Shown in pieces: positions 1-6,134 of a DNA stretch of 16,743 nt; the first letter of the stretch is position 1; each line of letters starts with the position of its first letter. The translations under genes were made by a program, and so were the position numbers. Origin of the DNA: Acidobacteriota bacterium (lineage in GTDB: Bacteria > Acidobacteriota > Terriglobia > Bryobacterales > Bryobacteraceae); the NCBI GenBank assembly GCA_947466555.1, contig CANIFK010000023.1, positions 1 to 16,743 on the forward strand. Reading direction: 5' to 3'. A model generated the notes under the pieces. It saw only the letters and a program-made list of their open reading frames with translations, was not told the origin of the DNA and searched no databases.

Positions 1-1
1 C

Positions 2-832
2 GTTGCCCAGTACGTAACGGCCGAGGAACTCTTCGCCGATCCCAACGTCGACGCGGTCGATATCTGCTTGCCCACCAACTTGCACAAGCCGCTCACCCTG
101 GCCGCGTTGAAGGCCGGCAAGCACGTCCTTGTCGAAAAACCCATGGGCCTCACCCGCGCCGAGTGTGATGAGATGATCGCCGCCGCCGAGGACGCTGGCC
201 GGATCCTCATGTCGGCGCAGGTGCTGCGATTCTTTCCCGCCTATACCGCCCTTAAAAAGGCGCTCGATTCGGGCGAACTGGGCGCCGTTAGATCGGCGTT
301 CTTCCGTCGTCGCTGCGCGGCCCCGGCGTGGAGCCAGTGGCTGAAAAACACAGCTGTCTCTGGCGGTGGTGTGTTCGATCTGTTGATTCACGATGTCGAT
401 ATCGCCAACCATCTCTTTGGCAAACCGCGCGCCGTTTCCGCCACGGGCTTCGAGAATCTGGAAATCGGTCTCGACATGATCACCGCGCAGTTGCACTACG
501 ATCACATCCCCTCGGTGACCATCACCGGCGGCTGGCACCATCCCAAGGCCTATCCGTTCTCCATGGAATATACGGTTTCCGCCGAAGGCGGGACGATTGA
601 TTTCTCCACCGACAACCGCCCGCCCACACTCTACAACGCCGCTGGCGATTCCGCGCCGCTCTCGCTCGATGCAGTGGACGGATACGCTGCCGAAATTCAG
701 TATTTCGCCGACTGCGTGAACGCCGGGAAACAACCGGAACTCTGCATGCCGCGGGACTCGGCCACCAGCGTCCACATCACGCTGTGCATGAACGAATCCC
801 GCGCCAACGGCGGCAAACCGGTCGAGTGCTAA
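2..832 (+). CDS. Gfo/Idh/MocA family oxidoreductase, 3' part (5' end outside window)
   Basis: NAD(P)-dependent oxidoreductase of the Gfo/Idh/MocA family, which typically oxidises or reduces sugars, inositols or related polyols. The reading frame is open from the window edge, so the N-terminal GxGxxG nucleotide-binding loop lies upstream and is not visible. What remains starts late in the Rossmann domain: a P-T-N-L-H stretch, then the family's E-K-P motif (codons at 134-142) with the catalytic-type lysine. The C-terminal domain carries G-G-G followed by D-L-L-I-H-D-V-D (His codon at 389-391), matching the conserved Asp/His substrate-site motif. The protein ends normally at TAA (830-832). That stop is interlocked with the stop of the convergent rsgA gene. 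The substrate cannot be told from sequence and the upstream context is missing. The family call is secure, the specific reaction unknown. Confidence 0.9.
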   Translation, partial: VAQYVTAEELFADPNVDAVDICLPTNLHKPLTLAALKAGKHVLVEKPMGLTRAECDEMIAAAEDAGRILMSAQVLRFFPAYTALKKALDSGELGAVRSAFFRRRCAAPAWSQWLKNTAVSGGGVFDLLIHDVDIANHLFGKPRAVSATGFENLEIGLDMITAQLHYDHIPSVTITGGWHHPKAYPFSMEYTVSAEGGTIDFSTDNRPPTLYNAAGDSAPLSLDAVDGYAAEIQYFADCVNAGKQPELCMPRDSATSVHITLCMNESRANGGKPVEC

Positions 833-1833
833 CGCCCCTTCTTGGGCATTTTTTTCATCGCCGCGTGGAGCTGCTTCCACCTCTCTTTCTCGGCGCGCGC
901 GGCGCTCGCGTCTTCACGCCGGTGCTGGTAGGCCGCTTCCCTCTGCAACTTTCGGAAGCTGGCCAGCCGCTCCGGCGCGACCGCGTTTTCCACTGCGCAT
1001 CCCGGTTCGCCATTGTGACTGCAATCAGTAAACCGGCACTGCGCTGCTAATGCCGTCACATCGGCGAACGCATCTGTGACACCGCCCCCGACCCCAACGG
1101 CCCTCAGGCCCGGCATGTCCAGGAGCAGCCAGCCTAGTGGAAGCCGGATCAGCGTTCGCGATGTGGTGGTGTGTTGGCAAACCGTTTCTCCGATCGCCTG
1201 CGCCTGCTCCTGTAGCAGTGCGTTCACGATCGTCGACTTGCCGACCCCACTCGACCCGAACAGCGCCGCGGTCTGTCCCGGTGCGACAAACGAACCGAGC
1301 AACGGCGTGGGATCATCGAGCGTGCAGCTCAGCAGTACGGTGGGCGCCAGTGCCGACGCCATCGCGTGAATCGCGCCGGGATCCGGACACAAGTCCCGCT
1401 TGTTCAAGACGATCACTGGTCTCACGCCCGCATCCATCGCCAGCGCCAGGTACCGGTCCAGTCGGGCCGGGTTCCAGTCGCGATCCAGCCCGCAGACCAG
1501 GAAGGCAACATCGATATTGGCCGCCAACGCCTGCCGCTGCCCGCCTTCCTGCACCCGGGTGAAGAGCGATTGCCGTTCCACCACATGGACGATCAAGGCG
1601 GGGTCCGTTGGCGTCGCCGCTACCCAGTCCCCGGCCACCGGGAGTTCCAATGCTGAATCGGCCGCATACTCCAATCGCCCAGCCAGCTCCCCGCGAACCC
1701 TCCCCGAGTCCGTCTCCAGTTCATACACGCCGCGACTGCCATCGACAACCCGTGCGGGCGCCAATCCAGCCAGCCTATGCGGCGAAAACCGCTCCGTCCA
1801 TGCGGAGCTCCAACCCCAGTCGATAATCGACAT
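829..1833 (-). CDS. rsgA: Ribosome small-subunit-dependent GTPase RsgA
   Basis: Circularly permuted GTPase that acts in late maturation of the 30S ribosomal subunit in the cytoplasm. Numbered from the chosen ATG, the order is an N-terminal OB-fold (about 20-90), then G4 N-K-R-D (144-147), then the P-loop G-S-S-G-V-G-K-S (193-200), then H-T-T-T-S and G3 D-M-P-G (239-242). G4 preceding G1 is the hallmark of the family. A C-terminal zinc knuckle follows with Cys266, Cys271, His273 and Cys279. Length (334 aa) is normal. I chose ATG at 1833; an in-frame GTG at 1845 is possible and has a closer purine-rich stretch (AAGGA) upstream. It is transcribed away from the E1 gene and converges on the MocA-family gene, sharing four bases (CTAA) that hold both stop codons. 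Nothing suggests operon partners. Confidence 0.95.
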   Translation of the reverse strand: MSIIDWGWSSAWTERFSPHRLAGLAPARVVDGSRGVYELETDSGRVRGELAGRLEYAADSALELPVAGDWVAATPTDPALIVHVVERQSLFTRVQEGGQRQALAANIDVAFLVCGLDRDWNPARLDRYLALAMDAGVRPVIVLNKRDLCPDPGAIHAMASALAPTVLLSCTLDDPTPLLGSFVAPGQTAALFGSSGVGKSTIVNALLQEQAQAIGETVCQHTTTSRTLIRLPLGWLLLDMPGLRAVGVGGGVTDAFADVTALAAQCRFTDCSHNGEPGCAVENAVAPERLASFRKLQREAAYQHRREDASAARAEKERWKQLHAAMKKMPKKGR

Positions 1834-1954
1834 TTCCAGACACACCTTTCCTTCGTCGCGCGCTGCGTTGCAAGGGGCCGCTACTTAGCGAAGGCTGGAA
1901 ACAATGGTTGGCAAACAAGTAGGATACCAACTGCCGCGGGCCTCTGGCGTTTGC

Positions 1955-1966
1955 GATAATCAACGT
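1955..1966 (+). promoter_or_regulatory. Candidate -10 box of a leaderless transcript before the E1 gene
   Basis: GATAAT lies at 1955-1960, six bases before the ATG at 1967, with no Shine-Dalgarno-like purine run between. A -10 at that distance would put the transcription start on or next to the A of ATG, so the mRNA would be leaderless. No convincing -35 is present 16-18 bases upstream. The rest of the 1846-1966 intergenic stretch, which must also serve rsgA on the other strand, shows only a weak GTTGG/CCAAC inverted repeat (1907-1911 and 1927-1931). Read from a single sequence, so tentative. Confidence 0.35.
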
Positions 1967-4075
1967 ATGATTTCCCGGACCGCCGCCGCCGACGAGTCTG
2001 GTCTTAGCCGCTCCTCGACGAAGCAGCTGGACCGAGCAACCCTCATTCAGGCGTTGCGCATCATGCAAACTTCACGGCGCATTGACGACCGTGAAGTGGT
2101 ACTTAAGCGCCAGAACCGGATCTACTTCCAGGTTTCCGGCGCCGGTCACGAAGCGATTCAAACCGCGGCTGGGCTTTATCTTCGCCCGGGATTCGACTGG
2201 TTCTATCCCTACTACCGCGATCGGGCGCTGGCCTTGTCCTGCGGCATTACGCCGAAGATGATGATGTTGCAAGCCGTTGGGGCCGCGGAGGATACGCAGT
2301 CCGGCGGCCGCCAGATGCCGTCCCACTGGTCGTCGCGAGAACTCCACGTTGTCACCGGTTCTTCGCCCACCGGCTCCCAATACGTGCAGGCCATCGGCTG
2401 TGCCCACGCGGGTCGGCTGATGTATCCGGATTCGGACGAAGTCACGCTTGTCACCTCCGGTGATGGCGCCACCAGTGAAGGTGAGTTCTGGGAAGCCATC
2501 AACGCGGCGTGCCTGGAAAAACTCCCCGTCATTTTTCTGATTGAAGACAACGGTTTCGCCATTTCCGTCCCGGTGGAATTTCAAACTCCCGGCGGCAACA
2601 TTTCCAAGCTGCTCTCGGGGTTCCCCAGTTTGCTGCGTTTGGAGGTAAATGGGGCTGATTTTGTAGAGTCCTGGAAGGCGATGGAAGAAGCCGCCGCCCA
2701 CTGCCGTGCCGGAGTCGGCCCGGCGTTGGTCCATGCCCACTGTATCCGGCCCTACAGCCACTCGCTCAGCGATGACGAGAGGAACTACAAGACCGAAGCC
2801 GAACGGGCCGCTGAGGCTCTTCGCGATCCACTCTCGCTCTATCCCGCCTGGCTCATCGAAAACGGCGTGATGGACGAGTCTGAAATCGCCGCGATGTTCG
2901 CCGAAATTGATCAGGAGCTCGACGCGGTGACCGAGTACGCGTTGCAGGCGCCGCCGCCCGATCTGGGTACCGCCATGAGGTTCCTCTATTCGCCGGCGGT
3001 CGATCCCACTTCTCACCGTTTTGAGTGCGAACCGCACTTCACCGGCGACCCGCGGACGATGGTGGATTCCATTAATCTGACCCTTGCCGAAGAGATGGCT
3101 CGCGACCCGCGCGTCGTCGTGTTTGGCGAAGATGTAGCCGACTGTTCGCGCGATGCCAACCTTGCCGAAGTAAAGGGCAAAGGCGGCGTGTTTAAAGCGA
3201 CTCTCGGTCTGCAGCGGGAGTTTGGAAGCAAACGTTGTTTTAATACGCCAATCGCTGAAGCCTGCATCGCCGGGCGTGCCATCGGCATGTCCACCCGGGG
3301 GATGAAGCCAGTCGCCGAAATTCAGTTTTTTGATTACATCTGGCCGGCGATGATGCAGATCCGTGACGAGATGGCCAACATCCGCTGGCGCTCGAACAAT
3401 GGGTTCTCCTGCCCGGCCGTCATGCGTGTGCCAATCGGCGGCTATCTTACCGGAGGATCGATTTACCACAGCCAGTGCGGTGAAGTGGCGTTCACGCATA
3501 TCCCGGGCTTGCGCGTGGTGTTCCCGTCGAATGCGCTTGACGCGATTGGTCTGTTGCGAACCGCTATTCGAAGTGACGACCCGGTCCTGTTTCTAGAACA
3601 TAAGAAACTCTATCGCGAACCGTATAATCGTTCGCCGCATCCGGGGCCGGATTTCACCATCCCGTTCGGGAAAGCGCGCGTCGCCAAGGCGGGCAAGGAT
3701 CTGACGATTATCACCTACGGCGCCTTGGTGCAGAAGTCGCTTCTGGCGGCCCAACAGGTGGAAGGCCGTCTGAATGGGCGGACGGTTGAAGTAGTCGACC
3801 TGCGCAGCCTCGCCCCGTACGATTGGGAGGCCATCTCGACGTCGGTCCGTAAGACGAACCGGGTGATTGTCGCCTATGAAGACACGCTCAGCTGGGGATA
3901 CGGTGCTGAACTTGCAGCCCGGATTGCCGATGAGCTTTTCGAACATCTTGATGGCCCGGTGAAGCGTGTGGCCGCCAAGGATACCTGGGTTGCCTATAGC
4001 CCAGTGCTCGAAGATCACATCCTTCCGCAGGTGGAAGATCTGATTGGTGCTGCGCTGAATTTGTTGGCCTACTGA
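1967..4075 (+). CDS. Fused alpha/beta E1 component of a 2-oxoacid (branched-chain type) dehydrogenase
   Basis: Thiamine-diphosphate-dependent E1, which decarboxylates a 2-oxoacid and passes the acyl group to the lipoyl arm of E2. The best fit is the 2-oxoisovalerate (branched-chain) class. Both subunits are in one 702-aa chain. The alpha half (about 20-340) has the ThDP motif from G-D-G (165-167) to E-D-N (Asn195), and an H-S-L-S-D-D loop typical of E1 alpha. The beta half has the pyrimidine-binding domain (about 365-545) with the catalytic-type Glu431 in N-T-P-I-A-E-A, a conserved Y-H-S-Q segment, then the transketolase C-domain (about 565-695). ATG at 1967 is chosen because homology-like sequence starts about 20 residues later; an in-frame ATG at 1904 would add 21 unlikely residues. 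No E2, E3 or lipoylation gene is nearby, so partners must be encoded elsewhere. The next gene follows after 33 bases. The exact substrate is inferred. Confidence 0.9.
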   Translation: MISRTAAADESGLSRSSTKQLDRATLIQALRIMQTSRRIDDREVVLKRQNRIYFQVSGAGHEAIQTAAGLYLRPGFDWFYPYYRDRALALSCGITPKMMMLQAVGAAEDTQSGGRQMPSHWSSRELHVVTGSSPTGSQYVQAIGCAHAGRLMYPDSDEVTLVTSGDGATSEGEFWEAINAACLEKLPVIFLIEDNGFAISVPVEFQTPGGNISKLLSGFPSLLRLEVNGADFVESWKAMEEAAAHCRAGVGPALVHAHCIRPYSHSLSDDERNYKTEAERAAEALRDPLSLYPAWLIENGVMDESEIAAMFAEIDQELDAVTEYALQAPPPDLGTAMRFLYSPAVDPTSHRFECEPHFTGDPRTMVDSINLTLAEEMARDPRVVVFGEDVADCSRDANLAEVKGKGGVFKATLGLQREFGSKRCFNTPIAEACIAGRAIGMSTRGMKPVAEIQFFDYIWPAMMQIRDEMANIRWRSNNGFSCPAVMRVPIGGYLTGGSIYHSQCGEVAFTHIPGLRVVFPSNALDAIGLLRTAIRSDDPVLFLEHKKLYREPYNRSPHPGPDFTIPFGKARVAKAGKDLTIITYGALVQKSLLAAQQVEGRLNGRTVEVVDLRSLAPYDWEAISTSVRKTNRVIVAYEDTLSWGYGAELAARIADELFEHLDGPVKRVAAKDTWVAYSPVLEDHILPQVEDLIGAALNLLAY

Positions 4076-4108
4076 GCGATTCCTTCCCCGCATTTCGCTA
4101 TGTAGGGC

Positions 4109-4588
4109 ATGAGACTTCTGTTTCTGTACCTACTACTCGGCCTAGGTTCCGTAGCCTTCAGTGATGACCTTAACGGTGCGGCCGTAACGGCGCCCGCCGG
4201 GTGGCCGGTTTGGGCGAAATCGGCTGAGCAGGAAGTCTATCTGGCGCCCGATCCGGAACTCGAGGAGGCCTTCCTGCGCGTGTATCGGGCAGCGTCGGTT
4301 TCTTTGCGGGGAACGCTGCACGGCGAACTGCGGGATGCTGTGCGCGGGCGAAATGTCGTCCGTATTTCGCCTGAACACCACGGTACGACCGAAGACGGAT
4401 TGGCGGTGATGGCGCAGGTGGTCATCAGTGACGACGCAGATGGCGCGCGGCGGCATACACTTCTCGCTGTGGTGCAGGGCGTGCGCGTTGCCGTGTTGAT
4501 GCAGTTTGAAACTTCGTCGGCTGAACTCCTTTCGCAACATTTCAACATACTTCTGAAGACGGCTTCAGGAGTTCGATTTCCGGGATAA
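4109..4588 (+). CDS. Small exported protein of unknown function
   Basis: I do not recognise this 159-aa protein. It opens with a hydrophobic signal-peptide-like stretch (Arg2, then L-L-F-L-Y-L-L-L and onward), with a plausible cleavage near residues 18-19 (A-F-S before D-D). The mature part is about 140 residues, with no cysteine, no further membrane segment and no recognisable catalytic motif. It looks like a mixed alpha/beta fold: P-A-G-W near residue 30, an acidic E-L-E-E-A segment, and alternating strand-like stretches around 100-135. It sits 33 bases after the E1 gene and 30 bases before the beta-propeller gene, so it is probably co-transcribed with one or both. A short AGGG lies just before the ATG, closer than an ideal Shine-Dalgarno. 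The gene is convincing from its frame, signal peptide and tight packing; function unknown. Confidence 0.75.
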   Translation: MRLLFLYLLLGLGSVAFSDDLNGAAVTAPAGWPVWAKSAEQEVYLAPDPELEEAFLRVYRAASVSLRGTLHGELRDAVRGRNVVRISPEHHGTTEDGLAVMAQVVISDDADGARRHTLLAVVQGVRVAVLMQFETSSAELLSQHFNILLKTASGVRFPG

Positions 4589-4618
4589 GGTGTCCGCCAT
4601 GATAGACTCGCTGACCAA

Positions 4619-6016
4619 ATGCGGATTTTCTTCCTTGGGGTGATCCTCGCGGCATCGTGGACTGGTGTAGCCGAAGAATGGACACGGTTTCGGGGCCCGA
4701 ACGGGTCCGGTGTCGCCACCGGAAGCGGGTATCCGGACGCTTTGCGAAAGGATGAGAACCTGGTTTGGCGAGTGCCGGTCCGGCCCGGCAAATCGTCGCC
4801 GATCCTGACCAAGACCCAGGTCATTCTCACCGGGCATACCGACGGAAAATTGTACACGCAGTGCTTCGACCGCAGAACCGGGAAGCTGCTGTGGGAACGG
4901 AGCGTCGACCGCGCTTCACAACTCCAAGCCAACCGTCTCAATCACCCGGCCGCGATAGCCTCGGTAACCGACGGGCAGAACATCTTCTCGTTCTTCAAGG
5001 ACTTTGGCTTCGTCTCCTACGACACGAACGGGAAGGAGCGGTGGCGGTCCCCAATGGGCCCGTTCAATACCACCATGGGCCTGGGAGCGGCACCGGTCTT
5101 GGCGGGCGGGATGATCTATCTGTTGGCCGATCAGGTGGAAGGCTCCTTTCTCGCCGCACTCGATGCGCGCAATGGCGAACTTCGCTGGAAAAAGGACAGG
5201 GAGGAAGGGGAGGCCTGGGGAACCCCGCTGCTGTACGCCCCCGCCGGCAAGACGCCGTATGTACTGACGGCCAGCCGCGGCCAGTTGGGTGCTTACTCTC
5301 TCAAGGATGGGAAGCGCGTCACCACGCTTCGCGGTTTGCCCACGACGGTGGTCGGCAGCCCCGTGATCGACAACGGGGTTTTATACGTTCAGGGATACGG
5401 TTCAGATGCTCCGGCACCGTTTTCGCAACGCCTGGAGAAGTTGGACAAGAACCACGATGGGCGGCTCAGCAAAGACGAATATTTGGATGATCCGTTCTTG
5501 GGGGGGATTGCCAGGTTCACCGGGAATCGAGACTTGGTGATCACCGAGGATGAATGGAATCTGAAGCAGAAGGAGATCATGGGGCCCAATTGCCTGGTCG
5601 CCTACCGGCTGGACTACGATGCCGCGGGCGCATTGGCTCCCCAGGAGTTATGGCGCTTTGAGAAGAGTTTCACCGGCGTTATACCCACGCCGCTCGTGTA
5701 CGAAGGCGTGTTGTATTTTGTTAAAAATGGCGGCATCCTGACGTCAATCGATGTCAAAACGGGCAAGGTGCTCAAGACAGGGCGAATAACTGGCGCTCTT
5801 GGCGGTTATTCCGCGTCGCCGGTTGCCGCCGATAGAAAGGTCTACTTGGCGAGCGAGGATGGCAACGCGGCAGTGCTTCGGTCAGGGGGAGAATGGAACG
5901 TTTTGTCCACAACTCAAACAGGGGAGGCGATTTACGCCTCGCCGGCGCTGTCGGAGGGCGACGTGTATTTACGTACAGACGAGGCCCTATATTGCTATCG
6001 TGGCAGCCGAAAATAG
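4619..6016 (+). CDS. Exported PQQ-like beta-propeller protein with an embedded EF-hand
   Basis: 465-aa secreted protein. Residues 1-18 form a signal peptide (M-R-I-F-F-L-G start, T-G-V-A before E-E). The mature protein begins W-T-R-F-R-G-P-N-G-S-G, the usual opening of PQQ-like (quinoprotein-like) propellers in Acidobacteria and Planctomycetes. Repeated blades carry the pattern aspartate, x, x, x-G-K-x-x-W, for example D-R-R-T-G-K-L-L-W (about 84-92) and D-A-R-N-G-E-L-R-W (about 182-190). A canonical EF-hand loop sits between blades: Asp276, Asn278, Asp280, Gly281, Arg282, Ser284 and Glu287. A degenerate copy follows (Asn303, Asp305, Ile308, Glu312). Calcium binding by the first loop is therefore likely. 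I cannot show PQQ binding or enzyme activity; many such proteins are non-catalytic. It follows the small exported protein by 30 bases. There is no clear ribosome-binding site. Confidence 0.88.
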   Translation: MRIFFLGVILAASWTGVAEEWTRFRGPNGSGVATGSGYPDALRKDENLVWRVPVRPGKSSPILTKTQVILTGHTDGKLYTQCFDRRTGKLLWERSVDRASQLQANRLNHPAAIASVTDGQNIFSFFKDFGFVSYDTNGKERWRSPMGPFNTTMGLGAAPVLAGGMIYLLADQVEGSFLAALDARNGELRWKKDREEGEAWGTPLLYAPAGKTPYVLTASRGQLGAYSLKDGKRVTTLRGLPTTVVGSPVIDNGVLYVQGYGSDAPAPFSQRLEKLDKNHDGRLSKDEYLDDPFLGGIARFTGNRDLVITEDEWNLKQKEIMGPNCLVAYRLDYDAAGALAPQELWRFEKSFTGVIPTPLVYEGVLYFVKNGGILTSIDVKTGKVLKTGRITGALGGYSASPVAADRKVYLASEDGNAAVLRSGGEWNVLSTTQTGEAIYASPALSEGDVYLRTDEALYCYRGSRK

Positions 6017-6033
6017 TACCGTGGACTCGCCGT

Positions 6034-6051
6034 CTAAGTGATTTAACTTAG
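6034..6051. repeat. 18-bp dyad: CTAAGT, six-base gap, ACTTAG
   Basis: Perfect inverted repeat with 6-base arms (6034-6039 and 6046-6051) around GATTTA, 17 bases after the stop of the beta-propeller gene. GGACT at 6023-6027 can alternatively pair with AGTCC at 6050-6054. There is no T-run behind it, so it is a poor intrinsic terminator. It could be an operator-like protein site or part of an RNA fold. A 6-bp arm is short enough to occur by chance. Confidence 0.35.
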
Positions 6052-6086
6052 TCCTGGCCAGTACCGAAGGTTGATTGTAAATAGGT

Positions 6087-6114
6087 TTGTGGGTCTATGG
6101 AAATGGACCCGCAG
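6087..6114 (+). promoter_or_regulatory. Strong hairpin with a GGAA (GNRA) tetraloop upstream of the cyclic-di-GMP gene
   Basis: GGGTCTAT (6091-6098), loop GGAA (6099-6102), ATGGACCC (6103-6110) gives eight pairs including one G-U. The stem extends outward four more pairs, 6087-6090 with 6111-6114, two of them G-U. As RNA this is a 12-bp helix capped by a GNRA-class tetraloop. It ends 20 bases before the ATG at 6135 and lies 70 bases after the previous stop. It could end transcription of the beta-propeller operon, though the following bases are only moderately T-rich, or act as a leader element or transcript 3'-end stabiliser. It does not match the cyclic-di-GMP-I (GEMM) riboswitch core as I know it. 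Confidence 0.5.
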
Positions 6115-6122
6115 TTAGTGTG

Positions 6123-6134
6123 TAATGTAATTTC
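6123..6134 (+). promoter_or_regulatory. Candidate -10 box of a leaderless transcript before the GGDEF-EAL gene
   Basis: TAATGT at 6123-6128 is followed by exactly six bases and then the ATG at 6135. No Shine-Dalgarno sequence is present. The spacing is the same as the GATAAT box before the E1 gene. If real, transcription starts at or beside the ATG, and the hairpin at 6087-6114 lies upstream of the start, which favours a terminator or DNA-site role for it. No clear -35 is seen. Confidence 0.35.

Noticed and set aside
1907..1931. GTTGG/CCAAC inverted repeat as an operator before the E1 gene
   Set aside because: Five-base arms with a 15-base gap are expected by chance and no second copy was noticed.
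1904..1966. Upstream ATG for the E1 gene
   Set aside because: Adds 21 residues without family similarity and would place the start inside the presumed promoter region.
2072..3499. 475-codon open frame on the minus strand opposite the E1 gene
   Set aside because: No recognisable domain; it mirrors the codon bias of the clearly real E1 gene.
4237..4941. 234-codon minus-strand frame across the small exported protein and propeller start
   Set aside because: Arg/Ser-rich composition without motifs, while both plus-strand genes have signal peptides and sensible spacing.
6061..6134. Cyclic-di-GMP (GEMM) riboswitch controlling the GGDEF-EAL gene
   Set aside because: A GNRA loop is present, but the conserved core sequences and the second helix of that riboswitch class are not.
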